Shown: positions 51,586-60,421 of the stretch, piece by piece | Numbering within the stretch: the stretch's first letter is position 1 | Layout: each line of letters opens with the position of its first letter | Virus record (IMG/VR): IMGVR_UViG_3300042691_040495 | Coordinates: 32,682-96,681 of that record | Reading direction: 5' to 3' (one strand) | Length of the DNA: 64,000 nt | Origin: a virus | Position numbers and translations under genes: made by a program | The notes under the pieces: model-generated | Seen by the model: only the letters and a program-made list of their open reading frames with translations | Databases searched by the model: none | Told to the model about the DNA's origin: nothing

Positions 51586-53607
51586 TTAGTAATCTAAATA
51601 ATTCTTACTGTTTGTACATTGTTGATAGACCCATCCAACAGTTTTTGTATAACGGCCATTTGTAGGATCCCATGTTTGATTATCCGCTGTTACATAAACT
51701 TGTCCTTGAGCGTTATTATTTCCTCTATTAAAATTAGTATTTCCAAAGATAAAAGAAGCTCTATCTCCGAATGGTTTTAATCCTTCTATTATTCCTGTTA
51801 TTGTAGTATACACCGTGCCACCTGTCCACAATGGACAAGTATTATTTTGCATAAAAAAGCCTTGCATACTACTAGGAGGCACAACACCAACCTCTATTGT
51901 TACCGTTTTTTTAGTGGATGTTTTAGTTCCCAAGTTCTGTAAAACTGGCCCCAGTGATCTGCCCAAAACAAATGCTTCTCCGATAACGTCTGTTGGACCG
52001 GTTTCTTCAATATTAATACTCTCATATAAAGCACCACTTATAATAGTAAATTTATTATTAAATTCATAAGCATATGATATTGTTCCTTTTTTAGGATTAT
52101 GTGTTTCAGAAGTGCTGATTGGAATAATATTTAATGGACCATGCTTAGAATATATAGGATTATTTGGCGGCTTGGGTGGATTTTGTAGCGGTGGCACATA
52201 ACCCTTAGTTCTTTCTCTATTCATTGGTATGCAAGCTCTTCTATAAATATATGGTTTAACATCGTATATCCAACCACTAAGCGCATTCAAATATTTACTT
52301 TGTTTAATTGATATTACAGCAGAAGCAGCATTACTGTCAATAACAGAAGGAGATAAATTAACATTATCCAATAATCCTGATGAAGCAGCTAGGTCTAGCT
52401 TTATGGGACTTCCGCTGCCGCTAACATAAGGATATCCTGTTATAGTTGGACTACTAATATTTAAACCTATTATTTCTCCTTCAACTCTCACAGTATGTAT
52501 ATATTTATCATCCGTGCTCATTTGCAATGAATAATCTTCAATAAAATTAATTCCAGTAGGCATAGCCAACCAAGAATCTCTTATTTCATATTTTGCGCTA
52601 TGAATATCAAAATTAACAGAACGTAAATGGTTATAAAAATATCCAGCATACGGTGCTCCGTTAGCTCCACCACCGCCACCCATAAATGGTGACCATAATG
52701 CATTTCCGCTTTTTTTATCAAAAACAGATGATGATCTTTCTTCTACCCATTTTTTAGCATTTAGAAATGCTGATACTGCTAATGCAGGATATCTATCGAG
52801 ATCAATTTTTGATCCAGGAGCATTACAGAAACCGGTTCCAGAAGGAATTCCTATTGCACTAACTACTCTGGATACTTTAAACTGAGGAATACTTTGATAA
52901 TGTATATCTACAGAGCCTACAGAGGTACCTCCACTATTAGTTTGAGTGCCTGCCGGTTGTCCAGCGGTATCGCTAGGAGCTGTCGGTAATAGTTTAGGAT
53001 TATCATATTCACTTTTTTGAATAACATTAATTTTTCCTCTACTATATATATAATCCTCTAGTGGCTCAATAGTCCAATCATCGCTATATTGTTTTACATA
53101 CCATCCTGTATATGCTGGTTCCAAATATTCTAAAATAGCAGTATAGTCAGCAGTGTATATCCAATTATCACTACTTTTATTAACATCAAAACTTACTAAT
53201 CTAACACCATCAGCAACGAATAAATTAGTAGGTGTTTCGCTGGGTGATGTTTTACAATTTATTACGAGAGAACCACAAGTATTTTGCTTGAAAATTTGAC
53301 TAAGACCACTGATTGCTTGCATTACTGGTCCTATGCCGCTACCATTAGACACTTGTGTTGGAACTCCTCCTTTAGCAATTTTACCAGTTAGAGTTATACG
53401 ATTAGTAAAAACCAAAGGCTCTCCAGCATCATTTCGTTCAACTGATGTAGAAAAATCTATGAAAGGTGTTGGTCCAGCAATATCCTGAATACCACTTCCA
53501 TTAAAATATATCATAACAGCATGGCTAGGAACGGTACCTCCACCAACCGGACTTTGTATGGTCGCAAAATCAGAGTCTGAATTTAACGCTTCTAATGAAT
53601 AAACCAT
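51586..53607 (-). CDS. Virion-type structural protein (673 residues)
   Basis: Start chosen at ATG 53607 with AAGGA 9 nt upstream; a TTG two codons earlier is less likely. The product is beta-rich and Gly/Ser/Pro-rich, starting MVYSLEALNSDSDFATIQSP, without membrane segments. FSTSVERNDAGEPLVFTNRITLTGKI and NWIYTADYTAILEYL suggest two-layer beta domains as in tail-tube or hub-associated proteins. It lies between the propeller fibre and the two giant proteins, so a baseplate component is likely. Not matched to a known family. Confidence 0.5.
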   Translation of the reverse strand: MVYSLEALNSDSDFATIQSPVGGGTVPSHAVMIYFNGSGIQDIAGPTPFIDFSTSVERNDAGEPLVFTNRITLTGKIAKGGVPTQVSNGSGIGPVMQAISGLSQIFKQNTCGSLVINCKTSPSETPTNLFVADGVRLVSFDVNKSSDNWIYTADYTAILEYLEPAYTGWYVKQYSDDWTIEPLEDYIYSRGKINVIQKSEYDNPKLLPTAPSDTAGQPAGTQTNSGGTSVGSVDIHYQSIPQFKVSRVVSAIGIPSGTGFCNAPGSKIDLDRYPALAVSAFLNAKKWVEERSSSVFDKKSGNALWSPFMGGGGGANGAPYAGYFYNHLRSVNFDIHSAKYEIRDSWLAMPTGINFIEDYSLQMSTDDKYIHTVRVEGEIIGLNISSPTITGYPYVSGSGSPIKLDLAASSGLLDNVNLSPSVIDSNAASAVISIKQSKYLNALSGWIYDVKPYIYRRACIPMNRERTKGYVPPLQNPPKPPNNPIYSKHGPLNIIPISTSETHNPKKGTISYAYEFNNKFTIISGALYESINIEETGPTDVIGEAFVLGRSLGPVLQNLGTKTSTKKTVTIEVGVVPPSSMQGFFMQNNTCPLWTGGTVYTTITGIIEGLKPFGDRASFIFGNTNFNRGNNNAQGQVYVTADNQTWDPTNGRYTKTVGWVYQQCTNSKNYLDY

Positions 53608-53634
53608 AATCAATATCCTTAATATCTTTTATTT

Positions 53635-56574
53635 TTAAGCTATATCAATCCAATTATAAGCATAACCAGTTCTTACTGTCCATGTTACACAATCAGTTGA
53701 AGTATAACTAATACTAGAATTTATTCCTATTAAAATAAATTTACTATTTTTATATATTGCTAAACTACCGTTAGTAAAATATGTTGGCGAAGCACTCGTC
53801 CAAGATGTTCCGTTTGATGATCTTAATATTGTGGATCCTGGTCCTGTAATTAAATATACTCCATTTCCATATGATATACTTTTGGGTGAAGATACGGATA
53901 CGATAGATGTAGATGTCCAATTAATTCCATCACTACTAACTAACACCACACTACCGCTATATGATGCATCAACTATCATAAATTGATTATTCACATACTC
54001 TAATACTCCCCAATTTTTGCTAACAGGAAGAGATCTTTGGGTCCAAGATACTCCTCCGTTATCAGAAGTAGCATAACTTGATGAATTTTCTGCTATTGCT
54101 ACTAGTAGATTATTTCCATATGAAACTAGTTTCCAGTTTGATGTTGCTGGTAAAGACGCATACGTGACAAGATACACGCTACCATTTATAAATTTGATAA
54201 TAGCAATTTCTGAACTAGTATTTGCAGTTAATATAAAATTATTATTAATTGGATCATATGTTGAGCTAACCCATAAAGGAATCAGTCCAACCAAATCATC
54301 GCTCATATCATATGATTGCCAAGTTATTCCATTATCATTAGAATAATTTATTACAAAACTATTATATGAAGCGGCTAAAAATATACCATTCCCATACGAT
54401 AGGGTTGTCCAAAGAGTATTAGAAGTTAAATTCTTTAAGCTCCAAGTGGTTCCTGTGTCAGAAGAAACCATAGTCTTATCAGAATTATACCCTAATGCAA
54501 CAGCATTAGGAATAGGAATAGGATTAGTTGTTGATGGCGTAACTGTAATGGTAGGAGTAACAGTAATTGTTGGGGTGACAGTTATAGTTGGAGTCATTGT
54601 TCTAGTTGGCGTTATGCTAGAGGTAACACTTATTGTGGGTGTTGTTGTCTTGGTTAAACTAGGACTAACTGTCGGAGTAACAGTTGAGGTTATGGTTGGA
54701 GTAACACTAACCGAAATAGTAGGAGTCGGAGTAGATGTTTCGGTTATTGTTGGAGTTATACTAATAGTTGGCGTAACGGTAATAGTAGGGGTATTGCTAT
54801 TAGTTGGAGTAACTGTTGGAGTATTTGTAACAGTATTAGATGGGGTTATACTTATAGTAGGTGTTATTGTTGCTGTAACTGTTGGAGTATTAGTAGGCGT
54901 TCGTGTTGGCGTCAAAGACTTCGTTGGAGTTGATGTTACCGTTGGTGTTGGACTACTTGTTGCTGTTAAACTTATTGTAGGAGTTATTGTAGATGTTATA
55001 GTTGGAGTTACAGATACTGATACTGAAACTGTTGGAGACGGAGATATTGTGGGTGTCAATGACACTGTTGATGTTGTAGTTTTAGTAGGAGTAATAGTTA
55101 AAGTATTGGTTATTGTTGGCGAAGGAGTAATAGTCGATGTTACAGATATTGTTGGGGTTACTGTTGGAGTAGCCGTATTTGATGGTGTTATCGTATGGGT
55201 TGGAGTTGGTGTCACATTAGGAGGCTCATACAATACCGCAACATTTGGTACTAATTTACCCTGTAATAAAAATCCTTTATATAAAATTTCTATATCGTCG
55301 CCAGCATAAATAGAATTTTGATAAATTAATTGACCAATATTGATTGGCACAACAAAACTTTTTGATGGAGTTGGTGTTATTGTGCTTGTTCTTGTTGGTG
55401 TTTTTGTTGTTGTTTTGGTGGGCGTTACAGTTTTTGTTGTTGTTGGGGTTATAGTAATAGTAGGAGTAATTGTGGGTGTAACTGTACGAGTTTGAGATAC
55501 TGTTTTGGTTATTGTTCTTGTTGGAGTACATGATTGTGTACTGGTAATTGATGGAGTTTGAGTTTTAGTTGCTGTTAGTGATTTCGTTGGAGTAACAGTA
55601 CATGTAACAGTTTTAGTAGGTGTTTTTGTTGGTGTTCGCGTTGGCGTTGTGGTTTTTGTTGGTGTTGGAGTAGGGGTTGCTGTATAGCATACGCTTTCTG
55701 GATTAGTTTTGTAAGCATCTCCACTATCGGTAACTACAACATAACTAGGAGCACTATCACTTTGAGTAGCGTATGTCCAATATCCGGCATTTGAACCATT
55801 GCCCTTATAATATGCTGCTTTATACCATTCATTCTCATTCGGTATCCAATAACTATTTTTATTAGCAGCAATTGGTTTTGATGTTCCTTCTATCATTCCA
55901 TTGAGGTTATAAACTCCGACTTCAATATTACTACTAGGCGTTGCTCCATTATGTAACCAGTTCACATATCTTGCGGCGCAAAACCAATTAATAAAATTAA
56001 CTGGCTTATTACCCATATCTGTTTTTACATAATGAGTAAATCCTGTTGATGAAGATCCTGTTCTATAGATGCCTCCTCTTGGATCATCAGACATTTCAGT
56101 AACCCACAACGATAAAGCAAAATTCGAAGAAGATGCTACAGAATTTAAGAATTCAACGTATTCTGTGTTGGTTATTGGATATTTTTTAATTTGGTAATTA
56201 TAAGTTACAGATCCGTAATTATTATTATCAGAATCTCCAGTATTATTGCTATCGGTTACTAAAGCATAATTTGTTGAGTCTATAGATGATGAAGTTTTTG
56301 CTATTCTAAAACCAATATCATTTCTTTTACCGTCAACATAATTAATATCAGAATAGTTTTTAGCTAATTGACCACTAGAACTTACAAAAGATCCGCCCCT
56401 AAATTTAGCATATCCATCAACTAAAGTATCCAGTATCTCATTAATATTGCCACTTTGATCATAGGTTCCATAGTAACTAGAGATCCCATTTAATCCTACT
56501 GTTGATAAATTACCATTAATTCCATTCCAAATAGTTTGACTATTATAATTTGAACTATTACAATTATTTAACAT
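53635..56574 (-). CDS. Fibre protein: permuted FGE-like domain, Thr/Pro repeats, BNR-type propeller
   Basis: About 979 residues from ATG 56574 (a TTG two codons earlier is possible). Residues 10-90 match the C-terminal half of FGE-sulfatase/SUMF1 domains (SSYYGTYDQSGNINE, FRGGSF, DIGFRIA). Residues 125-290 match the N-terminal half (ITNTEYVEFLN, KPVNFINWFCAARYVNWLHN, NENEWYKAAYY), so the halves are in reversed order. Thr/Pro repeats fill about 295-400 and 453-685. The C-terminal 280 residues are beta-propeller-like with Asp-box motifs (SNDNGITW, SDNGGVSW, SSDGINWT). The formylglycine-enzyme cysteines are absent, so it is probably a binding domain. A receptor-binding role is inferred. Confidence 0.65.
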   Translation of the reverse strand: MLNNCNSSNYNSQTIWNGINGNLSTVGLNGISSYYGTYDQSGNINEILDTLVDGYAKFRGGSFVSSSGQLAKNYSDINYVDGKRNDIGFRIAKTSSSIDSTNYALVTDSNNTGDSDNNNYGSVTYNYQIKKYPITNTEYVEFLNSVASSSNFALSLWVTEMSDDPRGGIYRTGSSSTGFTHYVKTDMGNKPVNFINWFCAARYVNWLHNGATPSSNIEVGVYNLNGMIEGTSKPIAANKNSYWIPNENEWYKAAYYKGNGSNAGYWTYATQSDSAPSYVVVTDSGDAYKTNPESVCYTATPTPTPTKTTTPTRTPTKTPTKTVTCTVTPTKSLTATKTQTPSITSTQSCTPTRTITKTVSQTRTVTPTITPTITITPTTTKTVTPTKTTTKTPTRTSTITPTPSKSFVVPINIGQLIYQNSIYAGDDIEILYKGFLLQGKLVPNVAVLYEPPNVTPTPTHTITPSNTATPTVTPTISVTSTITPSPTITNTLTITPTKTTTSTVSLTPTISPSPTVSVSVSVTPTITSTITPTISLTATSSPTPTVTSTPTKSLTPTRTPTNTPTVTATITPTISITPSNTVTNTPTVTPTNSNTPTITVTPTISITPTITETSTPTPTISVSVTPTITSTVTPTVSPSLTKTTTPTISVTSSITPTRTMTPTITVTPTITVTPTITVTPSTTNPIPIPNAVALGYNSDKTMVSSDTGTTWSLKNLTSNTLWTTLSYGNGIFLAASYNSFVINYSNDNGITWQSYDMSDDLVGLIPLWVSSTYDPINNNFILTANTSSEIAIIKFINGSVYLVTYASLPATSNWKLVSYGNNLLVAIAENSSSYATSDNGGVSWTQRSLPVSKNWGVLEYVNNQFMIVDASYSGSVVLVSSDGINWTSTSIVSVSSPKSISYGNGVYLITGPGSTILRSSNGTSWTSASPTYFTNGSLAIYKNSKFILIGINSSISYTSTDCVTWTVRTGYAYNWIDIA
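54520..55690 (-). repeat. Thr/Pro repeat coding region (two blocks)
   Basis: Blocks at about 54520-55215 and 55365-55690 encode runs of T-P-T-x-T and T-x-T-P-T units (for example TITVTPTITVTP). The DNA repeat is degenerate and codon-phased, with no fixed spacers, so it is protein-level repetition. The antisense strand stays open only because the repeat has no stop in that frame. A rod-like, extended linker is expected between the FGE-like domain and the propeller. Confidence 0.75.
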
Positions 56575-56589
56575 ATTCAATAGTTTCTA

Positions 56590-59500
56590 TTAAAAAGCAG
56601 AAGGATCCACTGTTACTGTTATGGTTTTGGATGGTATATTCATCATAGAATATAATTCTGGATCAACTGATCCTCCGAGAGCGCTGCCCATAAAAGATGC
56701 GTATAATTTTATTTTATATGCCCCAGGAGATTGTGTTAAGGTATACGACTTTAAAGTATTTGGAATAGTATAATTCCCAAGAAATGTATCGCTTGAATCG
56801 TATAGTGCTAGATAATATCTATATAATGATAGGGTTGTACTTCCCAAACTATAGGCGGAAAATGGATGTTCCCATGTTAATGTGATTCGTTCATTATATC
56901 CATTCACAGAAGTAATATATGGAGCACAATCATTATTATCATTAGTATTAATAGTATATTTATACCATCCAGCATTAAATAATCCCCATGATGCAGATAC
57001 TGATGTCCTAGGGTCTTGATTATTACTTAATACTCCACTACTATATCTATCATAACTAGTGAATAGTCTCATAAATAAAGGACGAGTATTATAAGATGAT
57101 AGCTTCCAATTATTAATTAATCCAATTATATTTACAGGAACTCTAAATGTTGAATCTGTCGTGGGATTTGCTCGAATATTATTATAACTTGCTATCCAAA
57201 CACTATCACTAATAATACTATTAGATGTATTTCCAATATAGAAACCAATATGATACCATTGTGGCAGACTTACTATGCCATTAGGGGAATTAACTAATTG
57301 ATCAGAATTCACACCATCCCACTGTATAAAAACATTATTTTCATATGATTTTACCATATAATTTCTTGCTGCTCTTGTATCAAGAGTTAAAGCATAATTA
57401 GGAGTAATAACCTTTGTGGTGCTTGGTGTTATGGTAGTTGTTGTTGTTATTGTTGGAGTATTAGTTGGCGTATATGATGGACTAACAGTGACTGTTGGTG
57501 TGATAGTTGGAGTTATTGTATTTGTTGGAGTAATTGTTGGAGTTACAGTTATTGTTGGCGTTATTGTGATTGTTGGCGTTATTGTGGGCGTTGATGTGGT
57601 TGTTATTGTAGGAGTAATAGTTGTTGTTGGAGTAGTAGTAGTTGTCGGCGTATTTGTTGGAGTTATAGTAGGAGTATTTGTATTTGTTGGAGTAAATGAT
57701 GGTGATATTGTTGGAGTAACTGTTCTAGTCGGATACGGAGTTTTAGTAACTGTTCTTGTAACCATCGGAAGTCTTGTTGCTCCAATTTCACAGTCATTAC
57801 TAAGGCTATCGCATTTTACTACAGTATTATTTTCATAAAATACATGAGGAAGAGGAGTACTTGTCGTGTTGATTCCAAAAGTATTAGTATAATCTCCATC
57901 TAACCATGTATCGCTTACTGGAGGAGCAGGGTATAGCGGGTTAGTAATATAATACAGCGCATTTTCTCCACCAACTGCGCTTTTTTGAAAATTCCAATAT
58001 GTTGTATAAGGAACCTGCGCTAGATTAGTTAAACCAATTCTGGGATAAGAATTTTTACCATCTTTGCTATAAAAATATTTTCCATGAACATCAGTAGTTG
58101 TTGACAAATAATAAGTTCCATTTAATCCATCTTCTACTGCTTGCTGTCCAGTAACAATAATATCACAACCATTCATTAGTTTACTTGTTAATACTAGCAT
58201 CTTCATTGGCCAATATTTAGTAATTTGAACCATAATTTGCTCTGTTGTACTAGAAGCAACGAATGGTACCATAGGCTTGTCTATACTAGCAATATATGGT
58301 GAATTTTCACTTAGAGTAAAATAAGCAACATATTTATTACCAGGAATAAGATTAGTAAAAGTTACTAAATGTCCAACATTTTGAGGTTCTGGGCCATTTC
58401 CATAAGGATCAATATCAGAACATGATGGACGATTATTGCTTTGAGTAGCATAAATATAAAATCCGCTAGGTATAGCAGAATAGAAGTCGAATACTCCAGG
58501 ACTTTCAAAACTATTAGTTGATGTATTGAATATACCAGGAGAAATAGTTATATTAGTACTAGGATTGTTATAAGTTATCTCAGTAACAGTAGACCATGCT
58601 CCGTTTGTTAAAATTTTCCAACCAGTTTTTACTGGTGGTATACTCTCTAAATTTTCAATAGGTAGGGTTGACGAATCTTCGAATGGATTACTATTAGTAT
58701 AAGACCATTTTACCACATCATTAATATTATTTGAATAATAGGCTGCTTTGTGCCATTCTCTTCTGGATGGAATATAGTATCTAGAACTTGTTGTTCTTCC
58801 TATATCAAATTGTCCGTAAGGAGACAAATTTGTAAAATCGTATGCGCCAGTTGTACTGTTGGTTGTACGAGGATTATCAACTCTATTATGAAGCCAATTA
58901 CAATATCTCATTGCCATAAAAGCTGTGACATAATTAACTGGTTTATTTTCCATATTTTGTAATACAGAATATTTTGAACCATTAGGATTGTTATAATCAA
59001 ATCCAACACCGCCATAAGAAGTATTAGACATAACTGAATTATATAGCAATCCAGAATGTCTACTAGCTAATTGACCATACTCATTGTAATAATCTGTTTC
59101 ATCAGCCATAATACCTTCAGGATCAACAGCATTCAAAAAACGAACGTATTCTTTATTTGTAACTTCCAAAGCAGATATTTTATAGTTAGTTTCTATGGGT
59201 CTAATAGCAAATGATACGGGACCGGCGATATCTCTGAATCCGGGAGTTAAAAAGTCTGCAGATTCATCAGTACTAGCTATAACTTCTGTTATTTTAGCAA
59301 AATTTGCACTATTTATATTTTTATTTATTTTATACCATTTTTTTCTATCTCTATGATGACCATATAGTACTGATCCGTCATTATTAAAACTTAACTGTAA
59401 TATTGCTGGTGTATCAGAGCCAGTTAATTGAGCGTGTTTAATTAATGTTGGATTTCCTCCTGTTGCTGTTGGAGTTAAATCTAAAACATAAAGAGTATTT

Positions 59501-60402
59501 GTTGATACAGAGGCGTATAGTCTGCCTGTGTACTTATCTATTGCAATATCTCCAAATTTATTATCTTCTGGAGCAATAGGTAATGAAACGCTCCACGTTT
59601 CTTGGCCCGTGGCCGTCGGAATATTATCCGATCCAGAATAAGAGAATAACATCTTATTTAGAGTATTTGTTCCTTCTCTAAAATACCAGTATCCACTAGC
59701 ATAATATGCAGCATTCCCTATTGATGTTATTAAATATGATGATGATGAAGATATTTGTGAGAATATTGGACTTATTGCTGACATATTCCACCAGTATAGT
59801 CCGGATGGATTTGTCTCATCTCCATCATATGTCAAATAGAGCTGACTTTTATCGTAATTATATGCTAAAGCATTTGCTGGAGCTTTTCCCCAAATGGATC
59901 CTGTGGCAAATACCAGGGAAGATATGGTTTTTTTAGGTATAATTTCAAAGATACCATTTTCTTCAGATACGCCATAAAGTCTAGAATATGGTAAGATATC
60001 AGTAGCAGATGATCCTGTAACTGTGACAAAATTACTTAAATTTAATGGATTACTAGTTGATGCTACTCTAAATCCTATATCTTTTTTTAAAGTGAGTGAA
60101 TTATAACTATTTGCACTATGAATTCCAACATTATTATCTAAATCAAATCTGGATATAGATCCACTACTACTGGAAAAAGATCCCCCAAGAGTTAATTTTG
60201 ATACACTGTATAATCCACTACCGCCATATCCACTGAAACTAACTGAATTTTCAATCCATTCAGCAACATTGCCTCCTTGATCATAAGTGCCATAGTAGCT
60301 GGAACTACCATTTAATCCAACAGCCGTTACATTGCCAGTAACCCCATTCCATACTACACAATTATTATAATTTGCCTTATTAAGACCGGGTATATCCAGC
60401 AT
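56590..60402 (-). CDS. Fibre protein: permuted FGE-like domain around a propeller, Thr/Pro repeat, C-terminal beta domain
   Basis: A protein of 1270 residues with AAAGGA before the ATG. Residues about 15-145 hold the FGE C-terminal half (SSYYGTYDQGGNVAEWIE, TLGGSF, DIGFRVAST). Residues about 150-400 are a beta-propeller-like insert (ANALAYNYDKSQLYLTYDG, DIAIDKYTGRLYASV). Residues about 405-560 hold the FGE N-terminal half (ALEVTNKEYVRFLN, NKPVNYVTAFMAMRYCNWLHN, SRREWHKAAYY). A mixed beta region follows, then Thr/Pro repeats (about 880-995) and a C-terminal lectin-like domain of about 270 residues. It is homologous to the next gene product in the FGE parts. Host binding is the likely role. Confidence 0.65.
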   Translation of the reverse strand: MLDIPGLNKANYNNCVVWNGVTGNVTAVGLNGSSSYYGTYDQGGNVAEWIENSVSFSGYGGSGLYSVSKLTLGGSFSSSSGSISRFDLDNNVGIHSANSYNSLTLKKDIGFRVASTSNPLNLSNFVTVTGSSATDILPYSRLYGVSEENGIFEIIPKKTISSLVFATGSIWGKAPANALAYNYDKSQLYLTYDGDETNPSGLYWWNMSAISPIFSQISSSSSYLITSIGNAAYYASGYWYFREGTNTLNKMLFSYSGSDNIPTATGQETWSVSLPIAPEDNKFGDIAIDKYTGRLYASVSTNTLYVLDLTPTATGGNPTLIKHAQLTGSDTPAILQLSFNNDGSVLYGHHRDRKKWYKINKNINSANFAKITEVIASTDESADFLTPGFRDIAGPVSFAIRPIETNYKISALEVTNKEYVRFLNAVDPEGIMADETDYYNEYGQLASRHSGLLYNSVMSNTSYGGVGFDYNNPNGSKYSVLQNMENKPVNYVTAFMAMRYCNWLHNRVDNPRTTNSTTGAYDFTNLSPYGQFDIGRTTSSRYYIPSRREWHKAAYYSNNINDVVKWSYTNSNPFEDSSTLPIENLESIPPVKTGWKILTNGAWSTVTEITYNNPSTNITISPGIFNTSTNSFESPGVFDFYSAIPSGFYIYATQSNNRPSCSDIDPYGNGPEPQNVGHLVTFTNLIPGNKYVAYFTLSENSPYIASIDKPMVPFVASSTTEQIMVQITKYWPMKMLVLTSKLMNGCDIIVTGQQAVEDGLNGTYYLSTTTDVHGKYFYSKDGKNSYPRIGLTNLAQVPYTTYWNFQKSAVGGENALYYITNPLYPAPPVSDTWLDGDYTNTFGINTTSTPLPHVFYENNTVVKCDSLSNDCEIGATRLPMVTRTVTKTPYPTRTVTPTISPSFTPTNTNTPTITPTNTPTTTTTPTTTITPTITTTSTPTITPTITITPTITVTPTITPTNTITPTITPTVTVSPSYTPTNTPTITTTTTITPSTTKVITPNYALTLDTRAARNYMVKSYENNVFIQWDGVNSDQLVNSPNGIVSLPQWYHIGFYIGNTSNSIISDSVWIASYNNIRANPTTDSTFRVPVNIIGLINNWKLSSYNTRPLFMRLFTSYDRYSSGVLSNNQDPRTSVSASWGLFNAGWYKYTINTNDNNDCAPYITSVNGYNERITLTWEHPFSAYSLGSTTLSLYRYYLALYDSSDTFLGNYTIPNTLKSYTLTQSPGAYKIKLYASFMGSALGGSVDPELYSMMNIPSKTITVTVDPSAF
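57410..57770 (-). repeat. Thr/Pro repeat coding region
   Basis: Encodes about 115 residues of T-P-T-I-T/T-P-T-N-T units in the 1270-residue fibre, the same type as in the neighbouring gene. It separates the FGE/propeller part from the C-terminal domain. Repeats are codon-phased and degenerate, as expected of an extended linker under protein-level selection. Confidence 0.75.
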
Positions 60403-60421
60403 TATTAATTTCCTTTATTAT

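Noticed and set aside
54446-55309. Plus-strand open frame of 287 codons with GVTVIVGV repeats
   Set aside because: It is the antisense of the Thr/Pro repeat; the codon-phased repeat leaves it open by chance, and it has no start context or sensible composition. The same applies to 57416-57838.
54520-57770. CRISPR-like array
   Set aside because: The repeats are degenerate, codon-phased and contiguous, with no constant repeat and unique spacer structure.
53635-60402. Diversity-generating retroelement target
   Set aside because: FGE/C-type-lectin-like domains are common targets, but no reverse transcriptase or template repeat is visible in the window and the GFR region is not at the protein C-terminus. 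It stays open only if an RT lies outside.
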